From Peptoniphilus pacaensis (lineage in GTDB: Bacteria > Bacillota > Clostridia > Tissierellales > Peptoniphilaceae): a DNA stretch of 64,000 nt. The DNA lies in the NCBI RefSeq assembly GCF_900088125.1, contig NZ_FLQT01000003.1, positions 1,425,071-1,489,070 on the forward strand, given 5' to 3'. Below the pieces are notes generated by a model. That model was given only the letters and a program-made list of their open reading frames with translations. It was not told the DNA's origin and ran no database searches. The position numbers and the translations under genes are program-made. This document shows positions 42,176-51,700 of the stretch, one piece after another; within the stretch, counting starts at the first letter, position 1, and the number at the start of each line of letters is the position of its first letter.

Positions 42176-43111
42176 GTGAATGCACAAAACGTAATTTATG
42201 CGGTCATTATTTTAGGCGTGTTGGGTATGCTTCTCGGCGTCTTGTTGGCATTTGCCGATAAGGTCTTTGCCGTAGATATGGACCCCCGCGTCGTCAATGT
42301 ATTAGATGCACTGCCCGGCGCCAACTGCGGGGCTTGCGGCTTCCCCGGCTGTGCCGGGATGGCTAACGCCATTGTAGCCGGCGACGCTCCGGTTAACGGA
42401 TGCGCCATCGGCGGTCAAGAAGTGGCTGAACAAGTCGCTGAAATCATGGGACAAGCGGCAGGCGATGTAGAAAAAGAAGTCGCCGTCGTTCGTTGCCAAG
42501 GGGACTGCGACAAATCCAAGAACAAATACGAATACAGCGGCATGGTGGATTGCCGCCTCATCGGCGATTACGCCCGCGGCTCCAAAGGCTGCGCTTCCGG
42601 CTGCTTAGGCGGCGGCACCTGCGTCAGCGTCTGTGAATTCGACGCCATCCACGTTAAAAACGGCATCGCTTCCGTGGACAAAGAAAAATGCGTGGCATGT
42701 AGAAAATGTATCGACATTTGCCCGAAGAAGATCATCGGCCTCATGCCCTACAAACAACAAACGGAAGTAAAATGTTCGACCCACGATCCGGGCAAGGTGG
42801 TACGCACCAATTGCTCCATCGGATGTATCGCTTGCGGTCTTTGCGAACGGAATTGTCCGAAAGACGCCATCCACGTCGAAGATAATTTGGCAAGGATCGA
42901 CTATTCGAAATGCATCAACTGCGGTATTTGCGCATCGAAGTGCCCCACCGGCGCCATCTTTGTGGAATATCCCGAACGGGTTGAAAAAATGAAAGAAAAA
43001 GAAAGACAAAAGAAATTGAAAGCTGCTGAAGAAAAGAAAGCAGCCGCCGCTCAACAGGCAGCTGAAAAAGAAAAAGTCGTCGCCGCAGACGACAACAGCA
43101 AGGTTCAATAA
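42176..43111 (+). CDS. rnfB: Rnf complex subunit B (ferredoxin-like)
   Basis: 311-residue iron-sulfur subunit that takes electrons from ferredoxin. It has an N-terminal membrane anchor, a four-cysteine Fe-S domain (GANCGACGFPGCAG with a later Cys), and a chain of ferredoxin-like CxxCxxCxxxC motifs (CVACRKCIDICP, CIACGLCERNCP, CINCGICASKCP), then a Lys/Ala/Glu-rich tail. The start is GTG 42176 after GGGGGCG. Last gene of the operon; a terminator follows. Confidence 0.97.
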   Translation: MNAQNVIYAVIILGVLGMLLGVLLAFADKVFAVDMDPRVVNVLDALPGANCGACGFPGCAGMANAIVAGDAPVNGCAIGGQEVAEQVAEIMGQAAGDVEKEVAVVRCQGDCDKSKNKYEYSGMVDCRLIGDYARGSKGCASGCLGGGTCVSVCEFDAIHVKNGIASVDKEKCVACRKCIDICPKKIIGLMPYKQQTEVKCSTHDPGKVVRTNCSIGCIACGLCERNCPKDAIHVEDNLARIDYSKCINCGICASKCPTGAIFVEYPERVEKMKEKERQKKLKAAEEKKAAAAQQAAEKEKVVAADDNSKVQ

Positions 43112-43121
43112 TTTTGTTTTG

Positions 43122-43156
43122 AAACAGTGTCGACTATCCGTCGGCACTGTTTTTTT
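43122..43156 (+). terminator. Terminator of the rnf operon
   Basis: AAACAGTG/CACTGTTT outer stem and CGAC/GTCG inner stem, then T6. Confidence 0.9.
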
Positions 43157-43192
43157 GTGCGCAGAAAGCACCGCTGCTTTTATTTTTTAACA

Positions 43193-43201
43193 TGCTATAA
43201 T
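43193..43201 (+). promoter_or_regulatory. Extended -10 promoter of the large lipoprotein gene
   Basis: TGC-TATAAT at 43193-43201, 29 bases before the ATG. Confidence 0.55.
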
Positions 43202-43229
43202 ATAAATAAATAAAAGTGAGGAGGTTTTT

Positions 43230-45128
43230 ATGAAGCGTTACTTGTCGATCTTTCTTTTGTTCTTACTGCTCACAGGCTGTGTGAGCGGAAAGGGTAGTCC
43301 CATCCCCAGACAGAGCTACAACCCGCAGTGGAGCGTGCCTGAGCGCGTGGTTCACAGCGTGTTTGACGGCACCGTGGGGAAGACGAAGTTTTACAAAAAG
43401 CGCGTCATGAAAAAAGCCATGGTCCCCCTTTACGACGAGATCTTAACCGGACAGGCGCCGTATCTCGTAGAAGATCTGGGTGACTCCGTCATGGAACGAC
43501 GGGTCACGTCCATGACCGTGGATCCGAATATTCGATTTACATTTTACGACGACAGTCGGTTTAATTATCCCCTCTTGATTATGTCTAATCGAATCGAGGA
43601 GCATTACATTTTCTGCATCGTGCAATTTTTCTCCGACGGCAGCTACGCCACATTTAATACCTTGGAGCCTTATGCCCAAAGCATTTTATCCACGGGCCTT
43701 TATACCGACGCCGACGGCAGGCTCTACATCGACGACGCATCCGACGGCACCATCTACGAGCTCAATGTGGTGGACGGCGTCTTGAAGATTAACTACGGCT
43801 ATTCCGCCGACGGCAAGGGCTTTGCCACCTTCCATGACGTCGATTTCTCAGGCGACGAAGGGAGGCCCTATCCCAGTGAGCTCTATCCCAATGGAAGTGA
43901 TGTGTTTTCGAAGATTCAAATCGTAGAGGAAACCAAAGAGCCCTTTGACGCACAGGACATGGAGAACTTCAGGAACAGCCTAAAGCCCTTAGAGGTTCTG
44001 GATTTTAACGAAGAGAATTTCGATCAAATCGCTTCGCGCTATCTCAACGATATGCCGGAAAAGAAGAGCAAGCCCGATAGCGGCAAGGACGAAAAGACAA
44101 TTCGCCAATTTGTAGCGGACAATTTCTCCATTTACACCACCGAAAGCGGGAAGGAATGCTTATGGATTCACGACTACGATAACAACGGCAAGCTCGCCGC
44201 CTACGCCATTGCACAGAATGGTGACGGCTTGAAGCTTATTTATATCGATGAAGATTTAAAACCCCGGGAAGTTCGCAGTGTGGAAGAAGACAGATTTGAC
44301 GACGATCCCCATCTCTTGGTGGCCGGAAAAGATGCTTATCTCTATCTGAGAAAGTTGTTCACTACGGGCGGTACGGGCTATCTCTACGGCGTCAAGGACA
44401 ACGAGGTATACGAGCCGGATATTTCCTCTCACATCGATATTTTCGATAAAATCGGCGATCATTTCGTCAATAACGAAACCTATTTGGAAATGTCTGAAAC
44501 CGGCGGCGTGCGCAAGGAAAGAGAAACGACCTACGATTACGATCAAAAGAGCCGCCAATTTGTGAAGGCGGAAAAAGGAAAAGAAACCGCAGATAAGGGC
44601 GGGTCTGTGAACGTGCGCATCAACGACAAGGACGTAGGCAAGATGGATGTCATTCGAAAAGATGGTGTTAACTATTATCCCGTCGGCGAGATGAATAAAG
44701 CTTGTGCCGAGAATTTCAATCAAGACGACCTAACGGAATATCAAATTCAATTCTTTTTCGAAGGCCGGGAAAAATACGCGTTTAAGGATGCAGAATATAA
44801 TGCATGGTACTTCTATGCATGGCCCGGCATCGGCGAAGAATTTCATATGAGTTACTACGTTGATAAAAACCTCGTCATTAGTTTGGATTCAGACTTAGAA
44901 ACGGGGACAACCTATGACTACACGATTCCGAAGCATAAGCCTATAGAAAAAGGCGGTGATTTGTACATGGACCTGGATCTTTTGGCGGCGATTTTCGGAT
45001 TTGACGGCAAAGAAGAAAATGGCTCGATTAGTATAAAAGAAACCTACAATTTTCACCCGGAAATGTGGAAAAAGGTCAAGGGATCGCCGGAGGATGAAGT
45101 GGACGATGTAATAGCAAAGAATTTTTAA
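43230..45128 (+). CDS. Large lipoprotein, function unknown
   Basis: 632-residue lipoprotein (lipobox LLTGC, lipid Cys17). Residues about 30-420 are rich in Asp, Tyr and Phe with many short beta-like segments (FSDGSYATFNT, YTDADGRLYIDDASDGTIYEL), compatible with a beta-propeller or sandwich, but I do not recognise a family. The last about 170 residues (GSVNVRINDKDVGKMDVI to GGDLYMDLDLLAAIFGFDG) resemble copper-amine-oxidase N-like stalk modules. RBS GTGAGGAGG. Single-gene unit between the rnf terminator and its own terminator. Confidence 0.8.
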   Translation: MKRYLSIFLLFLLLTGCVSGKGSPIPRQSYNPQWSVPERVVHSVFDGTVGKTKFYKKRVMKKAMVPLYDEILTGQAPYLVEDLGDSVMERRVTSMTVDPNIRFTFYDDSRFNYPLLIMSNRIEEHYIFCIVQFFSDGSYATFNTLEPYAQSILSTGLYTDADGRLYIDDASDGTIYELNVVDGVLKINYGYSADGKGFATFHDVDFSGDEGRPYPSELYPNGSDVFSKIQIVEETKEPFDAQDMENFRNSLKPLEVLDFNEENFDQIASRYLNDMPEKKSKPDSGKDEKTIRQFVADNFSIYTTESGKECLWIHDYDNNGKLAAYAIAQNGDGLKLIYIDEDLKPREVRSVEEDRFDDDPHLLVAGKDAYLYLRKLFTTGGTGYLYGVKDNEVYEPDISSHIDIFDKIGDHFVNNETYLEMSETGGVRKERETTYDYDQKSRQFVKAEKGKETADKGGSVNVRINDKDVGKMDVIRKDGVNYYPVGEMNKACAENFNQDDLTEYQIQFFFEGREKYAFKDAEYNAWYFYAWPGIGEEFHMSYYVDKNLVISLDSDLETGTTYDYTIPKHKPIEKGGDLYMDLDLLAAIFGFDGKEENGSISIKETYNFHPEMWKKVKGSPEDEVDDVIAKNF

Positions 45129-45152
45129 CAGAAAAGGTAATCGTTTCAACGA

Positions 45153-45193
45153 GAAAGCCTCGGCAATAGTTCATGCCGGGGCTTTCGTTTTTT
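45153..45193 (+). terminator. Terminator after the large lipoprotein gene
   Basis: GAAAGCCTCGGC/GCCGGGGCTTTC stem (45153-45164 with 45175-45186), then G and T6. Confidence 0.88.
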
Positions 45194-45227
45194 CCCACGG
45201 CAGCTTTCTATTTCCTGTGCCTATCTA

Positions 45228-45236
45228 TGGTATAAT
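45228..45236 (+). promoter_or_regulatory. Extended -10 promoter of the NusG-II/Gx-transporter operon
   Basis: TGG-TATAAT at 45228-45236, 23 bases before the ATG. Confidence 0.6.
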
Positions 45237-45259
45237 TAAATGTTGAAAAAGGGGGAGCT

Positions 45260-45637
45260 ATGAACAGAACCGATGTGATTATCGCCATAGTGATTTTGGC
45301 CGTGGCACTGGGCCTGGGGGCGACGCAGCTCGTGCCGAAAAAAGAAGCGGCCCACGTCTACGTCAGCGTACAAATCGACGGAAAAGAAGTAAAAAAGATT
45401 CCCATGGACGCAGACCATAGGGGTAAGACCTATACATTTCACTCCCATGGCGGTACGAACAAGCTTCATATCGACGAGAAGGGGGCTCGCATGACCGAGG
45501 CCGATTGCCCCGACGGCATCTGCTTAAAAATGGCCCCGATCAAACGGCCGGGCGAGATGATCGTCTGTTTGCCCCACCGTATTATCGCGGAAATAAAAAG
45601 CGACGAGACCCCTACCATGGATGTATTGTTGAGGTAA
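45260..45637 (+). CDS. NusG domain II-containing membrane-anchored protein
   Basis: 125-residue protein with one N-terminal membrane helix and an extracytoplasmic NusG-II-like domain (VYVSVQIDGKEVKKIPM; ADCPDGICLKMAPIKRPGEMIVCLPHRI with paired cysteines). In Clostridia this gene regularly precedes the Gx transporter gene, as here (overlap TAATG). Role is unknown; an envelope or redox-linked function has been suggested for the context. Confidence 0.88.
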   Translation: MNRTDVIIAIVILAVALGLGATQLVPKKEAAHVYVSVQIDGKEVKKIPMDADHRGKTYTFHSHGGTNKLHIDEKGARMTEADCPDGICLKMAPIKRPGEMIVCLPHRIIAEIKSDETPTMDVLLR

Positions 45638-45639
45638 TG

Positions 45640-46143
45640 ATGAATTTACGTAAACAGATTTTTTTAGGATTGATGGTTGCCATCGCCGTGGCCATCGGTT
45701 TCATCGAAACCATGGTGCCCTTGCCCGTGCCCCTTCCCGGCGCGCGGCTGGGCCTGTCCAATGTGGTGATCCTCACCACCATCGTGATCTTCGGTCCCAA
45801 GGAAGGCTTTACCGTTGCCATATTAAAAAGCGTGCTGCTCATGCTCGTCACCGGCAATGTGTCCAGCTTTTTTTACAGCGGCACCGGCGCCTTGCTGTCT
45901 TCTTTGACCATGATCCTCTCCCTGAGGACCATTAAGAGTGCATCCCTAATCGGGATCAGCTTTATCGGTTCTTTCTTTCACAATTTGGGACAGGTCGCCA
46001 CGGCCATTGTCATGGTGCACAATATGGGTCTGTTGACCTATCTGCCCCTCTTACTCATCTTAGGATTATTTACGGGATACTTTGTCGGCTTGACGGCCAT
46101 TTACGCCAGCCGCCACTTGGAAACGATCGGAGTGCGTCTATGA
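45640..46143 (+). CDS. Gx transporter family membrane protein (heptaprenyl diphosphate synthase component I-like)
   Basis: 167-residue hydrophobic protein with about five membrane segments. ETMVPLPVPLPGARLGLSN and FYSGTGALLSSLTM are typical of the Gx transporter family, often annotated as heptaprenyl diphosphate synthase component I, though it looks like an S-component-type transporter. The start is ATG 45640 (MNLRKQ), with GAGG five bases upstream; an ATG at 45637 is an alternative. Ends with ATGA overlap with maf. Confidence 0.85.
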   Translation: MNLRKQIFLGLMVAIAVAIGFIETMVPLPVPLPGARLGLSNVVILTTIVIFGPKEGFTVAILKSVLLMLVTGNVSSFFYSGTGALLSSLTMILSLRTIKSASLIGISFIGSFFHNLGQVATAIVMVHNMGLLTYLPLLLILGLFTGYFVGLTAIYASRHLETIGVRL

Positions 46144-46697
46144 GTCTTGTCTTAGCATCGTCATCTCCCCGCAGAAAAAAGCTGTTGGCGGAAGCGGGCT
46201 TGAGCTTTGAAATCGAAAAACCCACCTACGACGAAAGGCATTTGCGCCTGTCGCCTGCGGAAATTTACACCATGCAGCTCGCCTACCAAAAGGCCATGAG
46301 CGTGAAAGACAAACGGCCGGAAGATACCGTCGTCGCCGTGGATACGGTGGTGGTTTCAGAGGGCAAGATTTTGGGCAAGCCCGAGGACCGCGCCGAAGCC
46401 GAGGCCATGCTTTCCGCTTTAAGGGGGCGGGTGCACGAGGTGATCAGCGCCTACTGTATTTTAGGCGAGGAGAAGTACGTGGACTACGATCTGTCCCGTG
46501 TGCACTTCGAAGATTTTTCCGACGAGCAAATGAAGGCCTATTTAGATAAAAACACATACATGGACAAAGCCGGCGCCTACGGCGTACAGGAAATCGACGA
46601 ATTTAAAATCACCGTGGAAGGCGCCATGGATACGGTCATCGGCATGCACGTGGACTCCGTCGTGAAGCGGCTGAAAGGAGGGGGAGATGGAAGATAA
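46140..46697 (+). CDS. maf: Maf-family nucleotide pyrophosphatase
   Basis: 185-residue house-cleaning enzyme that hydrolyses non-canonical or methylated dTTP/UTP; historically called a septum formation inhibitor. Seen: LASSSPRRKKLLAEAG at the N-terminus, VVAVDTVVVSEGKILGKP and DKAGAYGVQE. It precedes radC, the usual maf-radC-mre order; overlap with radC is 11 bases. Confidence 0.94.
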   Translation: MSLVLASSSPRRKKLLAEAGLSFEIEKPTYDERHLRLSPAEIYTMQLAYQKAMSVKDKRPEDTVVAVDTVVVSEGKILGKPEDRAEAEAMLSALRGRVHEVISAYCILGEEKYVDYDLSRVHFEDFSDEQMKAYLDKNTYMDKAGAYGVQEIDEFKITVEGAMDTVIGMHVDSVVKRLKGGGDGR

Positions 46698-47400
46698 TAG
46701 GGAAAAGAAGAAACTTTTAGACTACGACCCCGCCACCTTGCCGGAAGAAAAGCTTCTGACCTACGGCGCAGAGGCCCTGTCGGACAGCGAGCTCTTGGCT
46801 CTGTTTTTGCGCACGGGTACGGAGGGGAGAACCGCCATCGAAGTGGCGCAGGATATTATCGACAGTCTGGAGAGAAAATCCCCTTCGAGGCAGGGGTTGA
46901 CCTGTCTCTTTACAGGCACCTACGACGATTTTCTTTCCGTGAAGGGCATCGGCAAGAGCAAGGCCGCCCGCCTGGTGGGCATGGTGGAAATGGCTCGCCG
47001 CATGCGCCGGCCCATGGGACAGGCCGTGCCATTAAACACGCCGAAGGCCATTGCGGATTTCGTTATGGACGATCTCATGGGCCTGCAACACGAGGAGTTT
47101 CGCGTCATCGGCCTGAATGTAAAGAAGCAGCTGCAATTTGTGGAGTGCATTTCCAGAGGCACCCTGGACTGCACCGTGGTGCATCCTCGGGACGTCTTTC
47201 AGGGAGCCATCGGCAAGAAGTGTCATTCCATCGTCCTGGTACATAACCACCCGGCGGGCAACCCCAGGCCCTCTTCCGAGGACAGAAGTCTTACCGAGCG
47301 CCTGAAGCGGGCGGGAGAGCTATTGGGCATTCCCGTGGTGGATCATATTATTATCGGCGATCACAGTTTTTACAGTTTTTTAGAAGATGGAGCGTTATAG
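46687..47400 (+). CDS. radC: RadC-family JAMM domain protein
   Basis: 237-residue protein with an N-terminal helix-hairpin-helix region (VKGIGKSKAARLVGMVEMARR) and a JAB1/MPN metalloprotease-like domain: H186-N-H188-PAGNPRPSSED199 is the JAMM motif. Despite the name, a direct DNA-repair role is doubtful. It lies directly before mreC, where most relatives have mreB in between. Confidence 0.94.
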   Translation: MEDNREKKKLLDYDPATLPEEKLLTYGAEALSDSELLALFLRTGTEGRTAIEVAQDIIDSLERKSPSRQGLTCLFTGTYDDFLSVKGIGKSKAARLVGMVEMARRMRRPMGQAVPLNTPKAIADFVMDDLMGLQHEEFRVIGLNVKKQLQFVECISRGTLDCTVVHPRDVFQGAIGKKCHSIVLVHNHPAGNPRPSSEDRSLTERLKRAGELLGIPVVDHIIIGDHSFYSFLEDGAL

Positions 47401-47403
47401 GCT

Positions 47404-48243
47404 ATGAAGCCCTTAAAAGATTTCAAGAAAAAATGGATAGTGCGAGGCGCCCTCGTGGTCTTGTTTTTATTTTTCGGCTTCACCTCGTTGGGGGCGGGGG
47501 CTTTGCGCGCCCTGGAATTCGCCGTGGGCACCGCCATCAGCCCCGTTACCGACACCTTGGGCACGGGCCTGAATTACGTGGGCGAAGGGGCCAACAGCCT
47601 GCTCCACGTCACTTCATTAAGCGCCGAAAACAAGCGCATGAAAAAAGAGCTGCAGCAATTAAAGAAGGAAAACAAGAATCTGGAAGACATCGTCAATCGT
47701 TCCACTTTTCTCTCCAATGCCTATGCCATTCGCAACAACAAGAAGCTGGGTGCCGTGGATGCGCGAGTGACGGCCAAGTCGTCGGGAATGTATTTTCACC
47801 GCTTTACCATTAACAAGGGATCCAAGGCGGGCATTCGCGTCGGCGACACGGTCATCGCCGCCATGAACAAAGGCGACGACGCCTCGGCGGAAGGGGTCAT
47901 CGGCTACATTACCAAGGTCACGCCCTATTCTGCTCAGGTGCGCAGCATTATCGACGAGGAAAACGCCATTAGCTTTCGCAGCATTCGCACCTCCGACGGC
48001 GGCGTCCTTCGCGGCGTGAACCGCCGGCTGGAAGGCTATGCCTTCGATCTCTATGCGGATATCGTGGTGGGGGACACCCTGTTTACTACGGGGATCGGCG
48101 ACGGCTACGAGCCGGATATGTACATCGGCACCGTCAGCGAAGTGAGCACCGACGAGGACAAAATGGTGAAAAACATTAAGGTGGACAGCGGAATCAATTT
48201 CCACAATATCTACCGCGTGTTCGTGCTGGCAGGTGAGAGATGA
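47404..48243 (+). CDS. mreC: Rod shape-determining protein MreC
   Basis: 279-residue bitopic protein of the elongasome: an N-terminal membrane helix (residues 13-30), a coiled coil (SAENKRMKKELQQLKKENKN, 75-100) and a beta-barrel domain (VTAKSSGMYFHRFTINKGSKAGI; IGYITKVTPYSAQVRSIID). It starts only three bases after the radC stop. mreB is missing at this place, so in this organism MreC probably serves PBP2-driven peripheral wall growth as in cocci. Confidence 0.94.
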   Translation: MKPLKDFKKKWIVRGALVVLFLFFGFTSLGAGALRALEFAVGTAISPVTDTLGTGLNYVGEGANSLLHVTSLSAENKRMKKELQQLKKENKNLEDIVNRSTFLSNAYAIRNNKKLGAVDARVTAKSSGMYFHRFTINKGSKAGIRVGDTVIAAMNKGDDASAEGVIGYITKVTPYSAQVRSIIDEENAISFRSIRTSDGGVLRGVNRRLEGYAFDLYADIVVGDTLFTTGIGDGYEPDMYIGTVSEVSTDEDKMVKNIKVDSGINFHNIYRVFVLAGER

Positions 48244-48734
48244 AACGTTCAAGCTACGTGCTCTTACTACTCACGCCCTTTATCTACACCTCTCCGGTTT
48301 TTCAAAGCTTCCCCTCGATTTTACGGGGCTATTTGCCGGCGGCGGCCATCTTTCTTTTCTTCCGCCTGCGCCCGAAGTGGGGCATAGCCTTTGCCTTCGC
48401 CTCGGCTTTGGTCATGGATGCGGCGGTTGCGGCGGCCGTGGGGCCCTATGTGCTTTTGCACGGACTTTTTATCGGCGCGGCCTTTTTGTGGCGGCGGCTC
48501 ATTCCCCATCCGTCCCCTATGGCGACGGGCGTGGCCGTGGGACTAACCTCCGCCGTTTGCGAGTTGGTTTTTTTCATTCTGATGATCATTTTAGGCTGGC
48601 ACATCAGCATGGTGGACTCCTACGAATTTTTCACCGTGCCCCTGTCCACGGGGATTTACGCCGGTCTGATGAGCCGTTGGTTTTTAAAACATGTGACAGA
48701 CTACCGAGTCCTTGAAAGGGATAGCGATGCATAA
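48240..48734 (+). CDS. mreD: Rod shape-determining protein MreD
   Basis: 164-residue membrane protein with five to six hydrophobic segments, ATGA overlap with mreC, and overlap with the next gene. Sequence identity within this family is low; the call rests on size, membrane pattern and position between mreC and the PBP2 gene. Confidence 0.87.
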   Translation: MKRSSYVLLLLTPFIYTSPVFQSFPSILRGYLPAAAIFLFFRLRPKWGIAFAFASALVMDAAVAAAVGPYVLLHGLFIGAAFLWRRLIPHPSPMATGVAVGLTSAVCELVFFILMIILGWHISMVDSYEFFTVPLSTGIYAGLMSRWFLKHVTDYRVLERDSDA

Positions 48735-51700
48735 TTTTTGGGAAAAAGCGAAGAAATGGAATCGCCACAAGATCTTTACATCGGTGATGGCTATTCTTTT
48801 TGTCGCTCTTTTTTTGCAACTGTTTCATATTACGATTTTTCAGGGCCACAAATTTCGAAAGCTCGCCGACGAGCGGCGGGTCAAAGACATCGCCATTACG
48901 GCTCAGCGGGGCAAGATTCGCGACCGAAACGGCGTGGTCCTGGCGGGGAACCGTCCCGTTTTTGCCGTACAGATTCGCAAGGACGAGCTGGACCGCTTCA
49001 CCCGGGAAGAGAAAAACGACGCTTACCTGCTCCTGAGCCGCTATTTGGAAGAAGACGGGGCGGGATACATGAAGGCCAATCCCATCGTGTTAAATGCCTT
49101 CGTCTATCGGGATTTGAACGACTACAAGTACGCCGACGAGCCCAAGGCCGAAGTCCTGGACGCCTTAATGGAAAAGGACAAGCTGGCGCAATTTCTTAAC
49201 GCCCGCTGGAAAAAGCCCTACCGCGCCCACTACGATTACTCGGTGATGAAGCAGCTGCTTCGTCAGCGGGTCTTTCAAGACGGCGGCATGGAAGCCTCGG
49301 CGGGCCGGGTCTATTATACGGATCCTCAAAAGGCGGCGCGTTTTAAGGAACGTTACGGCCTTAGCCAAAAATCCGAAGCGAGGGAAGATTTAATCGCCTT
49401 TTTAACGGATCATCCCATGCATGTGGAGGAAATTTTATCCCATCCCATCGGTCGGAAGCTGGCCTACGAAATCGTAAAAAAAGACGTGCCCGACATCAGC
49501 CTCAGAACCTACGGAAACGAATATTACGACGGCTACATTCAGGCCAAGGTGCGCCTCATGGACATATCGAAAGACGTCACCTGGTCTTCTTCCGCGGCGG
49601 AAGATTTAATCGCCGTGTTGGCGAAGCGGGACCCGGAGAAATTTCTGCTCTCCGGCGAGGAGATCTTAAAAGACAGCGTGGACTTCGCCGGCGAAAAGGG
49701 CGCGGACCTGTCTTTAAAAGAACAGAACGATAAAACCGTCGTCGTGGACAAGAAAGGCAATCTCGCCTACGATAAATTGGTCCACGTGGTGACGCAGAAG
49801 AAAAATAGAAAAGACTTTGCCGCCCTGGACGGCATGCCCGAAAAGATTCAAGCCTATTTAATCGACGAAGGCACGGTGACGGGTATTTCCGTCAGCGGCG
49901 AAAAGCCCAATTACACCGAATTAAACAATGCCATCGATTTCGCCAAGGGGGCGGGGCTGAAGGGCGCCGCTTCCTCTCAAAAAATCTTCGAGGCACAGCG
50001 GGACCGCTTTGAGATCGACAAGAAGCTGAGTCCCTACGAGGTCTTCGGCATTTTAAATATTTACGATTCCATCGGCAGTCAGGGAAGTTACGCCTACATG
50101 CCCATTAACTACGCCTACGAAATCCAAGACGAAACCGTGGCGAAAATCGAAGAGAAGCTGTCCAATCGCTCGGGCATTCATATTTCCGTCGAGCCCATCC
50201 GCTATTATCCCGAAGGGAATTTGGCGGCCCACGTGTTGGGCTATATCGGAAACATCGCCATGGATAAGGAAATCGACAAGTACGTGAAGAAGAAGGGCTA
50301 CAATCGCAACGACCTTATCGGAAAGACCGGCATGGAGCAGGTCTTTGAAGACAGGCTCAAAGGCACCGACGGCAGAAAGACCGTGTCCGTAGACTCCTCG
50401 GGTAACACCACCGGCGTCGTTCGGGAAGTGGCGCCGACGCCCGGAAAGGACGTGCGCCTGAGCATCGATATCGAGCTGCAAAAAAAGGTGGAAGAAAGCC
50501 TAGCCACTACCCTTCAACAAATTCGCACGGCCACGCCCTATGTATCGCCTTGGGGCACCTTTAATTATCTGACCAGCAGGGAAAAGGGCGGCACCTTTAA
50601 AAACGCCGCCTCCGGTGCCGTTATCGTCACCGATGTGCACACCGGGGAAGTCTTGGCCATGGCCAATTATCCTTCCTACGATCCCAATCTCTTTGCCAAG
50701 GGCATCAATCCCTCGGCTTGGGAAAGCTTAAAGCCCAAGGAAGAAAAGAATCAATTGGCGCCGCGTCCCCTCTATAATATCGCCATGCAATCGGCGATTC
50801 AGCCGGGCAGTATCTTTAAAATGGTCACCGCATCGGCGGCATTGGAAAAGGGTCTGAATCCCGACATGGCCATCCAAGACGGCGGCTATGTGGAAGTCGG
50901 CCGCCAAATCTTCGGGTGCTGGCTCTGGAATCAGAGCCGCCAGGTTCACGGTGCGGAAACTTTAGCCTACGCCCTTCGAGACTCCTGTAACTACTATTTT
51001 TACTCCTTAGGTCTCGGCGTGGATCAACGGGGCGGGAAGGACCTGGGCATTCAAGTGAAGCCTTCGGAAATTGCCGCCATGGCGAAACGCTACGGCCTCG
51101 GCGAGCGGACGGGACTTGAGATCAATATTCCCCGGGAAAGCAAGGGGATTATTCCCGATCCCGAGTCCAAGAAGAAGACCTTAAAGGCCCTCTTGCGCCG
51201 GCATTTAAACGAAAATCGCTCCGTCTATATGTCCCGCCTTTCAACGGATAAGGAAAAGGACGAGGCCGTGGATGCCATCGTCAAGACATTAGACGATAAA
51301 AAGCCCATGACACGAGACGAAGTTTATAATTTCTTGCAAGACTTAAAGGTGGATTCGGATAAGGTGGGCAAGGACCAACGGGTGCCTTTGGCGGATCTTT
51401 TGAAATACACCTATATCGATCAGGCCAATTGGAACATGGCGGACACCATGAATGTGGTCATCGGCCAAGGCTCCAATGCCTATACGCCGGCGGAAATGAA
51501 TCGCTACGCCATGGCCCTGGCCAACGGCGGCGATCTCTACCCCCTGACTTTATTGAGCGACAAAAAGCACGACAAGGAGCCGGTAAAGCAGGTGGGCTTG
51601 AAGCCAAAGTACTACAAGGACCTGAGAAAGGGCATGAAGCTCGTGTCCACGGCGGGTCTTAACGCCAGCCTATTCGAGGATTTCCCCGTGGAAGTGGCCA

